Assembly (NCBI GenBank): GCA_902826565.1
Contig: CADEFF010000013.1
Location: 1-64,000, forward strand
Origin: an uncultured Rhodospirillaceae bacterium
GTDB lineage: Bacteria > Pseudomonadota > Alphaproteobacteria > Dongiales > Dongiaceae
Length of the DNA stretch: 64,000 bases
Reading direction: 5' to 3'
The translations under genes and the position numbers were made by a program. Below are positions 52,929 through 62,558 of the stretch, piece after piece; within the stretch, counting starts at the first letter, position 1, and the number at the start of each line of letters is the position of its first letter. The notes under the pieces were generated by a model. The model had not been told where the DNA came from, searched no databases, and saw nothing but the letters and a program-made list of their open reading frames with translations.

Positions 52929-54092
52929 TCAATAGGCGAGCCGCTTCTCGATGGTGAGCGGCGCCTTGGCCAGCACCTCGGCGATCCGGGGGCCGGCGCC
53001 GCCGTCCCCGTAGAGCAGGTCCGGCGCAAGCCGGCCCCGGCCGGCCTGCTTGCGGATCGCGGCGGCGATGGCACCCCGTTCATAGTCCACATCGAGGACG
53101 TTGCGACCGCGGTCGCGGCCGGCCTGGCGGCTGCCGATATTGACCGCCGGCACGCCTAGATAGGCGCATTCGCGAATCGCGACGCTCGAGTTGCCGACGA
53201 TGCAGAGGCCGTTATAGAGCAGCCGCAGGAAGGCCTCGGGCGGCATGTTCTTGAAGAAATGCACCTGCGGCAGCTTCTGCGTCTCGCGGAAGGCGCGGAT
53301 CCCCTTGGAGGTACCGTCGGAGCCCGCATCGACGTTCGGCCAGAACCAGAGCGTCGGCAAGCCGACCTCGGCGACCGCATGCAGCGTCTCGCCGATATGG
53401 ATGCGCGATTCGCCATATTCCGTCGTCACCGGATGCTGCATGACGACGATATAGCCCTTGCTGAGATCGAAGACGGTGCCGACGCCGCCGTAATGCTCGA
53501 AGAGGTCGGGATCGAGGCGCGGATCCCCGATCGCCGCCTTCGCCACATCGATCGAGGGACAGCCCGTCACATGCACGGTGTCGGGCTGCTCCCCCATGCG
53601 GATCACCCGCTCGGCGGCGCGGTCGGAGGCCACCAGATGCAGGTCCGCGAGCTTGGTGATGGCGTGGCGCACCTTCTCGTCGATCGAGCCGGTGATCTCG
53701 CCGCCCTGCACATGGGCAAGCGGCAGGTTCATGTAGGCGGCAGCCACGGCGGTCGCCATGGTCTCGAAACGGTCCGCGATGGTGACCACCACCTGCGGCG
53801 CAAGATCGGCGAGGACGCTCGCCATCTCCGAAAGGCCGATCCCGGTCGATTTGGCCGAGGTCACCAGATTCTCGCCTTCGAGGATCGAATAGACCTGCCG
53901 ATCGACCCGGAAGCCTTCCTTCTGGATGACGCCGACCGCGTTGCCGTAGCGGTCGAGCAGCGCGGACGCGGCCGCGACCACCTGCAGCTCGACGTCGTTC
54001 CGTTCGCCGAGCGCCGTCAGCGCCGAGCGGATGCGCGAGTAGCTCGGGCGCGCCGTGATGGCCACGCAAACTTTCCGCCTGGTCAATCGCAT
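52929..54092 (-). CDS. neuC: UDP-GlcNAc 2-epimerase (hydrolysing), NeuC-type
   Basis: 387-residue GT-B-fold enzyme that turns UDP-GlcNAc into ManNAc plus UDP, the first committed step of sialic acid synthesis. Sequence marks are KVCVAITARPSYSRIRSALT at the start, LADLAPQVVVTIADRFETM, LPLAHVQGGEITGSIDEKVR, VHVTGCPSIDVAK, and CIVGNSSVAIRECAYLGVPAVNIGSR. A homologue acting on UDP-diNAc-bacillosamine (legionaminate pathway) would look alike. No accompanying dehydratase/aminotransferase genes for that route are seen, which favours ManNAc. A ggggga ribosome site precedes ATG 54092. Confidence 0.93.
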   Translation of the reverse strand: MRLTRRKVCVAITARPSYSRIRSALTALGERNDVELQVVAAASALLDRYGNAVGVIQKEGFRVDRQVYSILEGENLVTSAKSTGIGLSEMASVLADLAPQVVVTIADRFETMATAVAAAYMNLPLAHVQGGEITGSIDEKVRHAITKLADLHLVASDRAAERVIRMGEQPDTVHVTGCPSIDVAKAAIGDPRLDPDLFEHYGGVGTVFDLSKGYIVVMQHPVTTEYGESRIHIGETLHAVAEVGLPTLWFWPNVDAGSDGTSKGIRAFRETQKLPQVHFFKNMPPEAFLRLLYNGLCIVGNSSVAIRECAYLGVPAVNIGSRQAGRDRGRNVLDVDYERGAIAAAIRKQAGRGRLAPDLLYGDGGAGPRIAEVLAKAPLTIEKRLAY

Positions 54093-54101
54093 TTCCCCCG
54101 G

Positions 54102-55139
54102 TCAGTCGAGATCGTCATCGGAAATCGGCGCATCGCGCGCCACCGCCCGCTTGAGACGGCGGCCCAGCAGCCGGGGCAGCGCCGAGGGCGCGAGCCCGGT
54201 GCCCGGCTTCTTCGCCGCGACATGCTCGCGGGCGAGCTGCGTGCCTTTCGGCAGGTCGGCGGCAGCCACGAGGCTCTTCATGAAGATGCGCCGCAGCGGC
54301 GCGAGCTCGGCCGCCACCGCCGCCTTGTCCACGGGGCTGGCCCGCATCGCCTCGATGAAGCGGACGCCGCGCACGAGCTCGGCCAGCTCCGCCGGCGTCA
54401 GCGAGGCCACCACGTCCGGCCCGAACATGTCGCGGCTGAGCGCGACATGCACCTCCAGCACTTCGATGCCGAGCGTCGCCGCGGCGAGGCCCGGGAAGAT
54501 CGTGGCCGAGTGATCGGAGAGCCCGACGGCGGCGCCGTAGCGCTCGCGATAATGCGGGATGAGATTGAGCCCGACCGCTTCCGGCGGGCAGGGATACATC
54601 GTCGCGCATTGCAGCACCGCCACCGGCAGCTTCGCCTGCCGGATCCGCGCCACGGCATCGTCGATCTCCGCGAAATCGCTCATGCCGGTGGAGAGGATCA
54701 TCGGCAGCCGGGTCGCGATCATCCGGTCCAGCATCTCGATGCTGCCGACCTCGCCGGAGGCCACCTTCCAGCCCGCGACGCCGACCCGCTTCAGGAGCTC
54801 GATCGCCTCGATCGAGAACGGCGAGCTCAGGAAGAGGAGGCCCTTCTCGGTCGCATGATCCTTCAGGCCTCGCCACTGCGCCTCGGTAAATTCCATCCGC
54901 TTCCAGTAATCGTAGCGGGTCTCGTCCTGCGGGCTGAAGCGCTTGCGCCACGGCTCCGCGGGCGTGCTCTCGGCGGCCGCGATATGGGTCTGGAACTTGA
55001 CCGCGGTGGCGCCGGCCGCGGCGATCGCGTCGATGAAGGCGTGCGCCGTGCCGAGGCTTCCGTCGTGGGCCTGGGCCACTTCGCCGATGATCGTGCAGGG
55101 CCGGCCGGGGGCCGGATCATGAAGCCAGGTCTCAACCAT
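54102..55139 (-). CDS. neuB: N-acetylneuraminate synthase-type enzyme
   Basis: 345-residue enzyme that condenses ManNAc (or a related sugar) with phosphoenolpyruvate. The TIM-barrel pattern is IIGEVAQAHDGSLGTAHAFI, then AVKFQTHIAAAES, a FLSSPFSIEAIELLKRVGV strand, VASGEVGSIEMLDRM, LSTGMSDFAEID and YGAAVGLSDHSATIFPGLAAA. The C-terminal antifreeze-like SAF domain (KSLVAAADLPKGTQLAREHV) is present. It lies 9 bp upstream of neuC. The exact nine-carbon product cannot be fixed from sequence alone. Confidence 0.95.
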   Translation of the reverse strand: MVETWLHDPAPGRPCTIIGEVAQAHDGSLGTAHAFIDAIAAAGATAVKFQTHIAAAESTPAEPWRKRFSPQDETRYDYWKRMEFTEAQWRGLKDHATEKGLLFLSSPFSIEAIELLKRVGVAGWKVASGEVGSIEMLDRMIATRLPMILSTGMSDFAEIDDAVARIRQAKLPVAVLQCATMYPCPPEAVGLNLIPHYRERYGAAVGLSDHSATIFPGLAAATLGIEVLEVHVALSRDMFGPDVVASLTPAELAELVRGVRFIEAMRASPVDKAAVAAELAPLRRIFMKSLVAAADLPKGTQLAREHVAAKKPGTGLAPSALPRLLGRRLKRAVARDAPISDDDLD

Positions 55140-55168
55140 GCGATGGGCGTGAATCTCGCAGATGACGC

Positions 55169-56083
55169 TCAGCAGCGAAGCAGCAGCCGTGACGGCTCGT
55201 CGAGCCCGCCGCGGAGACCATCGGTTACCGGACTCCAGTCGGTCGGCTCGAGCTTCGGCGCATAGTAATCCATAAATTGCACCAACAGCACGAGCCTTTC
55301 GGACCGATTGCCGCGGCTGCCGTAATGCAGGCAGCGCGAGGTATCGACGAAGACGCCGCTTCCGGCCGGGCCGGTGACCTGCACCACGTCCCGGGCGGCA
55401 CCCGCGGCCTCCACCGCGTCATCCTCCAGCCGCGCGCGGCGCCCTCCCACATAGCCCGTCGCCCGGGACACGACGGCCGAGCGATCCGCCGGCAGCAGGC
55501 TGAAGGGGCCGGACTCGGGCGTCACGTCATGGATGTTCACGAACAGCTTGAGCTGCCGGTAGTCCTCGGTATCGAAGTGGAATTTCTGGCTCTTCAGCAT
55601 CGTCTCGTTGGCGGGCGTCCAGAGCAGCTCCAGTGCCGAGAGGATCGGCACCCGGTCGAAATAGCGCGCCGCGATGCCGAGCAGCGGGGCGGAGAGCACG
55701 AAGCGCCGGATCGCCGGCTCGGCGAGCAGCATCGTGCCCGTCTCGCAGACCGGCACCAGGAACCGCTTCGATGCGTCCCCGACCTGGCGATCGAGCTCGC
55801 CCGTCGCGCGCGCGGCCTCGAAGAGCCGGCGGCAGGTTTCGAGCAGCGGCGCAGTGCCCGGCAGCTCGTTCTGGCGCAACAGCCTGTATCCCGCCGCGTC
55901 AGGCACCGCGACATCGCGGTTTGCCGCCGCAAGCAGCGGCTTCGCCGCCGCGCGCCGGCGGACCGCCGGGCGCGGCTCCAGAAGACGGGTCAGGCCCTTG
56001 ACGAACGCCGTCACCAGGCCGCGCGGCAGCCGCAGCTTGTTCAGCAGGAAGAGATAGAGGCGGCGGCGAAGCGGATAATCCAT
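55169..56083 (-). CDS. Phytanoyl-CoA dioxygenase-family (PhyH) oxygenase
   Basis: 304-residue Fe(II)/2-oxoglutarate oxygenase fold protein. The first metal pair lies in SQKFHFDTEDYRQLKLFVNI (H-x-D), and the second histidine with the 2OG-binding arginine lies in FVDTSRCLHYGSRGNRSERLV. These match the conserved HxD...H...R set. PhyH proteins hydroxylate or desaturate sugars and amino compounds in many pathways. Between neuB and neuA it may modify a nonulosonic acid or another donor; no such role is proved here. It is tightly packed on the minus strand (14 bp after neuA). Confidence 0.82.
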   Translation of the reverse strand: MDYPLRRRLYLFLLNKLRLPRGLVTAFVKGLTRLLEPRPAVRRRAAAKPLLAAANRDVAVPDAAGYRLLRQNELPGTAPLLETCRRLFEAARATGELDRQVGDASKRFLVPVCETGTMLLAEPAIRRFVLSAPLLGIAARYFDRVPILSALELLWTPANETMLKSQKFHFDTEDYRQLKLFVNIHDVTPESGPFSLLPADRSAVVSRATGYVGGRRARLEDDAVEAAGAARDVVQVTGPAGSGVFVDTSRCLHYGSRGNRSERLVLLVQFMDYYAPKLEPTDWSPVTDGLRGGLDEPSRLLLRC

Positions 56084-56097
56084 GAGGCGAGATATCC

Positions 56098-56835
56098 CTA
56101 ACCGCCGGACCGATCAACGGTCGCCTTGCCTTCGAGCAGCCGGCGCGCGAGAGCGAGATCCTCGGGGTCATCGATATTGACGATCGGCCCTTCCACCAGG
56201 ACGGCGCGGGGGGCCGTGCCGAGCACGCCGTGTCCCGCGTCGAGCGCCGCGACCCGCACGGCGTAGCAGAGCCCGTTGCGCACATAGGTTGGCCGCAGTT
56301 CCTGGCGGTTGACGACCTTGCCGGCCGCAGGATGGGCATGGCGCGCCATGCCGCGCTCGTCGAGCTCGAACTGCTTCAGCGGATGGAAGCGCAGGGGCGC
56401 CTCGCTCACCGTGACGGCCGCATCGGCGCCCTCGGATTCCGCGGCCTCGACGGTGCGGCGGAGAATCTCGGGCGTGCGCATCGGCGAGGTCGGCTCCAGC
56501 AGCGCGACGAGGTGGAAGGGCGCTTCGCCCGCGGCCTGCAGCCGCGCGAGCGCGTCGCGGATCGCGTCGATCACCGCCGCCTTGTCGCCGGCGAGCGCAT
56601 CCGGACGAAGGAACGGCACCGAGGCGCCCGCGCGCCTGCCCTCCTCCGCGATGGCCGCATCGTCGGTCGAAACCAGCACATAGTCGAAGAGCCCGCTCTC
56701 TTTCGCGCAACCGACGGCGCGCGCGAGAAGGGAGAGGCCGCCCACGATCGCGAGATTCTTGCCGGGCAGGCCCTTGCTGCCGCCGCGCGCCGGCACGATG
56801 GCGATGCGTCGGCGCCGCGTCGCGGACCCGCTCAT
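56098..56835 (-). CDS. neuA: CMP-N-acylneuraminate cytidylyltransferase
   Basis: 245-residue enzyme that activates the nonulosonic acid with CTP. The N-terminal motif IVPARGGSKGLPGKN is characteristic. DYVLVSTDDAAIAEEGRRAGA, LVALLEPTSPMRTPE and LYAxRV-type strands follow (here LCYAVRVAAL), and the C-terminus has IVNIDDPEDLALARRLLEG, the DxxxD-type metal site. With neuB and neuC it completes a CMP-sugar pathway. It lies second in the operon, 22 bp after a methyltransferase gene. Confidence 0.95.
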   Translation of the reverse strand: MSGSATRRRRIAIVPARGGSKGLPGKNLAIVGGLSLLARAVGCAKESGLFDYVLVSTDDAAIAEEGRRAGASVPFLRPDALAGDKAAVIDAIRDALARLQAAGEAPFHLVALLEPTSPMRTPEILRRTVEAAESEGADAAVTVSEAPLRFHPLKQFELDERGMARHAHPAAGKVVNRQELRPTYVRNGLCYAVRVAALDAGHGVLGTAPRAVLVEGPIVNIDDPEDLALARRLLEGKATVDRSGG

Positions 56836-56857
56836 CGTCCGAGGTCCCGCTTCCCGT

Positions 56858-57706
56858 TCAGCCCGGCTCGCGGAGATGGGCCGGCTTGTGGAAATGGACC
56901 GCGTAGGCCATCGGGAAGGTGGTGTGCTTGCGCACCTGGTTGTCCCGATAGGCGTCGTCCCATGCCATCAGCTCCGGCATATGGCGCTCGTAGAACCAGC
57001 GCTGCATCTCGGCGCGTTTCTCGGCCGGGAAATATTCGAGCGCCTGGGTCCAGCAATAGCCGATTGCCTGGAAGGGGCCGCCTTCGGGCACGAAACGCTC
57101 ATAGACCATGCCGGCGTCGGCGATCTGCTTCTCGAAGCCCCAGGGGGTGTAGCGCAGATAGTCGTCCGGCGCCTGATGCAGCTCGCGCACCAGCGGCTCG
57201 AAGATATAGCCGCGCGCGCCCGGCTTCAGCAGCCGCGCCACCTCGGCGAAGAGACCGGACTGGTCGGGCACGTGATGCACGAGGTTCGGCACCATCACCA
57301 GATCGATGCTGCCCGCGGGAAGGCCGGTATGCGCCGGCGCCGCGCGCAGGGTGGTCGGCACCAGGAGGCAGCGCGCGTCGTCGACCATGCCCTTGTTGTA
57401 GGCGCCGCGCCCCTCGGCCGAGCCGGGGCTGCAATCGATCGAGACGAAGCGCTGACGATGGAAGAAGGGCGCGAAGAGGCTGATGCCGCCATAGAGCAGG
57501 CTCCGCTCCATGCAGACCACCTGCGCCTCGGCCGGCAGATCGCGGGCGAGCTCGCGGATATCGGCGAGGAGTCGGCGGAAATGCGGCCATTTGGTCTCCA
57601 CCTGGAAGACCCGCTCCTCCAGCATGCGGAAATGCCCGTCGAGCTCGGCCTCGGTGAAATGCTGCCGCGTCTCTTCCTGGCTAGGTTTCCGCTCGGGCGC
57701 GCTCAT
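56858..57706 (-). CDS. SAM-dependent methyltransferase
   Basis: 282-residue protein, probably the first gene of the nonulosonate operon. RFVSIDCSPGSAEGRGAYNKGM is the acidic-loop region after a SAM-fold strand (VVCMERSLLYGGISLFAPF). DLVMVPNLVHHVPDQSGLFAEVARLLKPGARGYIFEPLV is a textbook post-motif of class I methyltransferases. The glycine-rich motif I is less evident. The kdp promoter region lies on the other side of its start. Its substrate is unknown. Confidence 0.83.
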   Translation of the reverse strand: MSAPERKPSQEETRQHFTEAELDGHFRMLEERVFQVETKWPHFRRLLADIRELARDLPAEAQVVCMERSLLYGGISLFAPFFHRQRFVSIDCSPGSAEGRGAYNKGMVDDARCLLVPTTLRAAPAHTGLPAGSIDLVMVPNLVHHVPDQSGLFAEVARLLKPGARGYIFEPLVRELHQAPDDYLRYTPWGFEKQIADAGMVYERFVPEGGPFQAIGYCWTQALEYFPAEKRAEMQRWFYERHMPELMAWDDAYRDNQVRKHTTFPMAYAVHFHKPAHLREPG

Positions 57707-57954
57707 TTCTGCTCCAGACCTGCCGATTTTCGCGTATAGGCCGCATTATAGGCCACGGAATCGGCGAAAAACACCCGGCTCCGGGGCGGCCGAAGCCGGC
57801 CTTCCCCCGGCGCTCCTATGGGATTCCTATGGCCCGGGCTTTCGGCCCGCATGGCTTGCCTAGGTTCCCCTCGCCGGCCCCGTCTCGAATTCCACCTCTC
57901 CCATCCGCTTATCTGGGGAAACCGGCGCCGCCGGACCTCGTTCGGAGCCATTTC
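57707..57954. promoter_or_regulatory. Divergent promoter region of nonulosonate operon and kdp operon
   Basis: 248 bases between the methyltransferase gene (start 57706, minus) and the kdp operon. It contains a direct repeat TATAGGCC-N4-TATAGGCC at 57735-57742 and 57747-57754. The DNA just around it is AT-richer. The repeat could be a KdpE or other regulator site, but there is no consensus to prove it. Confidence 0.4.
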
Positions 57955-58038
57955 ATGCTCGACATCTTCGTGCTCGCCCTTGGCATCGGCGGCTTCGCCG
58001 CGCTCTGCGGCTATGTGCTGCTTTGCCAGAAGCTCTAG
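57955..58038 (+). CDS. 27-residue membrane microprotein upstream of kdpF
   Basis: ATG 57955 to TAG 58038 encodes MLDIFVLALGIGGFAALCGY, then VLLCQKL: one hydrophobic helix with a short positive tail. A ggag ribosome site lies about 8 bases before the ATG. The stop is 10 bp before kdpF, so it is in the same transcript. Similar small single-helix reading frames occur ahead of kdpF in other high-GC bacteria. A role as an extra small Kdp subunit or leader is possible but not shown. Confidence 0.6.
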   Translation: MLDIFVLALGIGGFAALCGYVLLCQKL

Positions 58039-58048
58039 GAGGCCGTTC

Positions 58049-58138
58049 GTGACGATCGACTACATCCTCGGCGCCATCGTGGCCCTCCTGCTGCTTGGCT
58101 ATCTCTTCTACGCGCTCGCGCGTCCCGAGCGTTTCTGA
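58049..58138 (+). CDS. kdpF: KdpF potassium-ATPase small subunit
   Basis: 29-residue single-helix protein ([20 protein letters not shown], then ARPERF) that matches the KdpF pattern of one membrane helix and a basic end. It starts at GTG with a taggagg ribosome site 7 bases upstream, and its stop lies 10 bp before kdpA. KdpF stabilises the KdpABC complex in the inner membrane. Confidence 0.9.
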   Translation: MTIDYILGAIVALLLLGYLFYALARPERF

Positions 58139-58148
58139 GGCCGCCGCC

Positions 58149-59858
58149 ATGACCCTGCTCGGCTGGACCCAGATCGCGCTCTTCTGCCTGCTCGTCGTCG
58201 CGCTCACGCGGCCGCTCGGCGGCTATCTGACGCGGCTCCTCGCCGGCGAGCGGACGCTGCTCGCCCCGGCGCTCGGGCCGATCGAACGCGGGCTCTACCG
58301 GCTCGCCGGCATCGACCCGGCGAAGGAGCAGCATTGGACGAGCTACGCGCTCGCCTTGCTGGTCTTCAACGGGGCCGGCTTCCTGCTGCTGTTCCTGATC
58401 CAGCGCCTCCAGGGCGTGCTGCCGGTCAACCCCGCCGGGATGGGCGCGGTCGCGCCCGACCTCGCCTTCAACACCGCCGTCAGCTTCGTGACCAATACGA
58501 ACTGGCAGTCCTATGGCGGCGAAACCACCATGAGCCATCTCACCCAGATGCTGGGATTGACGGTGCAGAACTTCGTCTCGGCCGCGACCGGCATCGCGAT
58601 CGCCGTCGCGCTGGTGCGCGGCTTCGCGCGGCGGGCCATGGCCACAATCGGCAATTTCTGGGTCGATCTCACCCGGGCGACGCTCTATCTGCTGCTCCCG
58701 ATCGCGGCGATCGTCGCCCTCTTCCTCGTCTGGCAGGGCATACCGCAGAACCTCGAGGCCGCGGTGACGGCAACGACGCTCGAAGGCGCACAGCAGACCA
58801 TCGCCCAGGGTCCCGTCGCCTCGCAGATCGCGATCAAGATGCTCGGCACCAACGGCGGCGGCTTTTTCAACGCGAATGCTGCGCATCCTTACGAGAATCC
58901 GACGGCGCTCTCCAACCTCGTCCAGATGCTGATGATCTTCGCCATCGGCGCCGCGCTCACCAACCTCTTCGGCAGGATGGTCGGGGACGAGCGTCAGGGC
59001 TGGGCGATCTTCGCCGCCATGGGGCTCCTGTTCCTCGCCGGCGTTACCGTCGCCTACTGGCAGGAGGCTTCGCTCAACCCGGCCCTGACGGCGCTCGGCG
59101 TCGACCCCTCCGGCGGCAATATGGAAGGCAAGGAGGTCCGGTTCGGCCCGGCGCTCTCCGCCCTCTTCGCGGTCGTCACCACGGCGGCGAGCTGCGGCGC
59201 GGTCAATGCCATGCATGACAGCTTCATGCCGCTCGGCGGCATGGTGCCGCTCGTCAACATGATGCTGGGCGAGGTGATCGTCGGCGGCGTCGGCGCCGGG
59301 CTCTACGGCATGCTGCTCTTCGCCGTGATCGCGGTCTTCGTGGCGGGCCTCATGGTCGGCCGCACGCCCGAATATGTCGGCAAGAAGATCGAGGCGCGCG
59401 AGGTCAAGATGACCGTGCTCGCCATCCTCTGCGTGCCGCTCGCGATGCTGCTCTTCCTGTCGCTCGCGAGCGTGCTGCCGGCCGGCCTCGCCGGGCTGCA
59501 GGACAAGGGGCCGCACGGCTTCAGCGAGATGATGTATGCCTACACCTCGGCGGTCGCCAACAACGGCAGCGCCTTCGCGGGGCTCACGGCGAACTCCGTC
59601 TTCTACAACCTGACGCTCGGCGTCGCGATGCTGGTCGGGCGCTTCGCCATGATCGTGCCCTTGCTGGCGGTCGCGGGCTCGCTCGCCGGCAAGCGCATCG
59701 TTCCGGCTTCCGCCGGCACCTTCCCCACCAACAGCGCGCTCATCGTCGGGCTGCTGATCGGCGTGGTCGTCATCGTCGGCGGCCTCACCTACTTCCCGGC
59801 GCTCGCGCTCGGCCCCGTGGCGGAGCATCTCGCCCTGCAGGCCGGCCAACTCTTCTGA
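58149..59858 (+). CDS. kdpA: Potassium-transporting ATPase subunit A
   Basis: 569-residue polytopic subunit that binds and conducts K+ in the Kdp complex. The start [20 protein letters not shown] and motifs [61 protein letters not shown] and [22 protein letters not shown] are the four selectivity-filter-like regions. The ten or so helices and its length agree with family norms. ATG 58149 is chosen over upstream in-frame ATGs because it follows a gagg site and starts the conserved helix. Confidence 0.98.
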   Translation: MTLLGWTQIALFCLLVVALTRPLGGYLTRLLAGERTLLAPALGPIERGLYRLAGIDPAKEQHWTSYALALLVFNGAGFLLLFLIQRLQGVLPVNPAGMGAVAPDLAFNTAVSFVTNTNWQSYGGETTMSHLTQMLGLTVQNFVSAATGIAIAVALVRGFARRAMATIGNFWVDLTRATLYLLLPIAAIVALFLVWQGIPQNLEAAVTATTLEGAQQTIAQGPVASQIAIKMLGTNGGGFFNANAAHPYENPTALSNLVQMLMIFAIGAALTNLFGRMVGDERQGWAIFAAMGLLFLAGVTVAYWQEASLNPALTALGVDPSGGNMEGKEVRFGPALSALFAVVTTAASCGAVNAMHDSFMPLGGMVPLVNMMLGEVIVGGVGAGLYGMLLFAVIAVFVAGLMVGRTPEYVGKKIEAREVKMTVLAILCVPLAMLLFLSLASVLPAGLAGLQDKGPHGFSEMMYAYTSAVANNGSAFAGLTANSVFYNLTLGVAMLVGRFAMIVPLLAVAGSLAGKRIVPASAGTFPTNSALIVGLLIGVVVIVGGLTYFPALALGPVAEHLALQAGQLF

Positions 59859-59870
59859 TCGGAGCCCCAC

Positions 59871-61925
59871 ATGGCCCAACGTCTCGACGCCCGTTCGCTG
59901 CTCGATCCGGCGCTCATCCTGCCGGCGCTCGGCGACTCGCTCCGCAAGCTCGATCCGCGCGGCATGATCCGCAATCCGGTGATGTTCACCGTGGAAGTCG
60001 TGGCGACGCTCGCGAGCCTCGCCCTCATCCGCGACATCGCGGTCGGCGCCGACCATATCGGCTTCTCGCTCCAGCTCGTGCTCTGGCTCTGGTTCACGGT
60101 GCTCTTCGCGAACTTCGCGGAGGCCGTGGCCGAAGGCCGCGGCAAGGCGCAAGCGGCGGCGCTCCGCAGGATGCGCACGGAAACCATGGCGAAACGGCTC
60201 GCGACGCTCGACGCCGCGACCTTCGACACGGTCCCGGCGCCCTGGCTCAAGATAGGCGACCTGGTGCTGGTCGAAATCGGCGACATCATCCCGAGCGACG
60301 GCGAGGTCGCCGAAGGCGTGGCGACGGTGGACGAATCCGCCATTACCGGCGAATCCGCCCCGGTCATCCGCGAGAGCGGCGGCGACCGCTCGGCCGTGAC
60401 CGGCGGCACCAAGGTGCTCTCGGACTGGATCAAGGTGCGGATCACCACGGCCACCGGCGGCACCTTCCTCGACCGCATGATCGCGCTCGTCGAGGGCGCC
60501 GCGCGCCAGAAGACGCCGAACGAGATCGCGCTCACCATCCTGCTCGCCGGCATGACCATCATCTTCGTCCTGCCGACTGCCTCGATCCCGAGCTTCGCTG
60601 CCTATGCCGGCGGCGCGGTGCCGATCGTCGTGCTGATCGCCCTCTTCGTCACCCTGATCCCGACCACGATCGGCGCGCTGCTCTCGGCCATCGGCATCGC
60701 CGGCATGAACCGGCTGGTCCGCTTCAACGTGCTCGCCATGTCCGGTCGTGCGGTGGAGGCGGCGGGCGACGTGGATACGCTGCTGCTGGACAAGACCGGC
60801 ACCATCACGCTCGGCAACCGCCAGGCGGCCGAGTTCCTGCCGCTGCCGGGCGTGACCGACCGCGAGCTCGCCGATGCCGCCCAGCTCGCGAGCCTCAGCG
60901 ACGAGACGCCCGAGGGACGGTCGATCGTGGTACTGGCGAAGGAACGTTACGGGCTCCGCGGCCGCGAAATGGCGCCGCTGCATGCGAGTTTCGTGCCCTT
61001 CACCGCCCAGACGCGGATGAGCGGCATCGATATCGGCGATGTGGTCATTCGCAAGGGCGCGGTCGATGCGGTGACCGAGCATCTCCGGCGCCAGAACCCC
61101 CATGCGGTCCTGCCGCGCGAGCTCCAGGCCACCGCCGAACGGGTGGCGAAGTCCGGCGGCACGCCGCTCGCGGTCGCGAGCGGCAACCGCGCGCTCGGCA
61201 TCGTACATCTGAAGGATACGGTCAAGGGCGGCATCCGCGAGCGTTTCGCCGAGCTGCGCGCCATGGGCATCCGCACGGTGATGATCACCGGCGACAATGC
61301 CATGACCGCGGCCGCGATCGCGGCCGAAGCCGGCGTCGACGACTTCCTCGCGCAGGCGACGCCGGAGGCGAAGCTGAAGCTCATCCGCGACGAGCAGGCC
61401 CGGGGCAAGCTGGTCGCCATGTGCGGCGACGGCACCAACGACGCGCCGGCCCTCGCCCAGGCCGATGTCGGCGTCGCCATGCAGACCGGAACCGCCGCCG
61501 CCCGCGAGGCCGGCAACATGGTCGATCTCGACAGCGATCCGACCAAGCTCATCGAGATCGTGGCGATCGGCAAGCAGCTCCTGATGACGCGCGGCGCCCT
61601 CACCACCTTCTCGATCGCGAACGACGTGGCCAAGTATTTCGCGATCATCCCGGCGATGTTCGTCGCCTTCTATCCGCAGCTCGATGCGCTCAACGTGATG
61701 CGGCTCGCCTCGCCCGAGAGCGCGATCCTGTCGGCGATCGTCTTCAACGCGCTCATCATCATCGCCCTCATCCCGCTGGCGCTGCGCGGCGTCCGGCAGC
61801 GCGCCCGCGGCGCGGCCGCGCTGCTCCGCCGCAACCTGCTGGTCTACGGGTTCGGCGGGCTCGTGGCGCCCTTCATCGGCATCAAGGCGATCGACATGCT
61901 CGTCTCGGCGCTCGGACTCGCTTGA
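59871..61925 (+). CDS. kdpB: Potassium-transporting ATPase subunit B
   Basis: 684-residue P-type ATPase. The phosphorylation motif DKTGTIT has its Asp at residue 307, the same number as in E. coli KdpB. TGES appears in the actuator domain ([10 protein letters not shown], near residue 160), and the hinge motif is [18 protein letters not shown]. The membrane helices and the nucleotide domain follow the family order. The start ATG has a ggag site. It is separated from kdpA by 12 bp and from kdpC by 11 bp. Confidence 0.98.
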   Translation: MAQRLDARSLLDPALILPALGDSLRKLDPRGMIRNPVMFTVEVVATLASLALIRDIAVGADHIGFSLQLVLWLWFTVLFANFAEAVAEGRGKAQAAALRRMRTETMAKRLATLDAATFDTVPAPWLKIGDLVLVEIGDIIPSDGEVAEGVATVDESAITGESAPVIRESGGDRSAVTGGTKVLSDWIKVRITTATGGTFLDRMIALVEGAARQKTPNEIALTILLAGMTIIFVLPTASIPSFAAYAGGAVPIVVLIALFVTLIPTTIGALLSAIGIAGMNRLVRFNVLAMSGRAVEAAGDVDTLLLDKTGTITLGNRQAAEFLPLPGVTDRELADAAQLASLSDETPEGRSIVVLAKERYGLRGREMAPLHASFVPFTAQTRMSGIDIGDVVIRKGAVDAVTEHLRRQNPHAVLPRELQATAERVAKSGGTPLAVASGNRALGIVHLKDTVKGGIRERFAELRAMGIRTVMITGDNAMTAAAIAAEAGVDDFLAQATPEAKLKLIRDEQARGKLVAMCGDGTNDAPALAQADVGVAMQTGTAAAREAGNMVDLDSDPTKLIEIVAIGKQLLMTRGALTTFSIANDVAKYFAIIPAMFVAFYPQLDALNVMRLASPESAILSAIVFNALIIIALIPLALRGVRQRARGAAALLRRNLLVYGFGGLVAPFIGIKAIDMLVSALGLA

Positions 61926-61936
61926 GGAGACCCTCA

Positions 61937-62509
61937 ATGACCGGCCATCTTCGCCCCGCTCTCGTCCTGCTGCTCGCCTTCACGCTCATCACGGGGCTTG
62001 CCTATCCCCTCGCCATCGCCGGCATCGCCCGGCTGGCGTTCCCCGACCAGGCGAAGGGCAGCCTCGTCGAGCGCGACGGGCGGATCGTCGGCTCGGCCCT
62101 GATCGGACAGCGCTTCGCGAGCGAGCGCTATTTCCATTCGCGCCCTTCGGCCGCCGGCGCCGAGGGTTACGACGCGGCGGCCTCGAGCGGCTCCAATCTC
62201 GGGCCGACCAGCCAGGCGCTGATCGATCGCGCCCGGACGTCGGTAGCGGCGCTGCGCGCCGAAGGCGAGACCGGGCCGGTGCCGGTCGATCTCGTCACCG
62301 CCTCCGGCAGCGGCCTCGATCCCCACATCAGCCCGGCCGCAGCCGGCTTTCAGGCGGCGCGGGTCGCCAAGGCCCGCGGTCTTTCGGAAGCGGCCGTACG
62401 GGACCTCATTGCGCAACAGACCGAGACACCCCTCTTCGGCCTCATCGGCGAGCCGCGCATCAATCTGCTGGCGCTCAATCTGGCGCTCGACGCGCTCCCC
62501 GCGCAGTGA
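61937..62509 (+). CDS. kdpC: Potassium-transporting ATPase subunit C
   Basis: 190-residue KdpC with an N-terminal membrane helix ([20 protein letters not shown]) and the conserved periplasmic domain: [57 protein letters not shown] and LNLALDAL at the end. A gaggaga ribosome site precedes ATG 61937. The gene follows kdpB and is followed by kdpD, as in the standard kdpFABC-DE order. Confidence 0.97.
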   Translation: MTGHLRPALVLLLAFTLITGLAYPLAIAGIARLAFPDQAKGSLVERDGRIVGSALIGQRFASERYFHSRPSAAGAEGYDAAASSGSNLGPTSQALIDRARTSVAALRAEGETGPVPVDLVTASGSGLDPHISPAAAGFQAARVAKARGLSEAAVRDLIAQQTETPLFGLIGEPRINLLALNLALDALPAQ

Positions 62510-62558
62510 AGCCCGGCCTCTGATGCCAAGCGGTCCCGTCCGATGATAGAATGGGGGC

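Noticed and set aside
52844-53092. Longer N-terminus for the sulfotransferase
   Set aside because: It would overlap neuC and is Pro/Arg-rich, while TTG 52843 has a good ribosome site and starts just before the conserved domain.
52929-55139. Legionaminic or pseudaminic acid pathway
   Set aside because: No UDP-sugar dehydratase, aminotransferase or acetyltransferase genes of those pathways are present. NeuC/NeuB alone fit sialic-type synthesis better.
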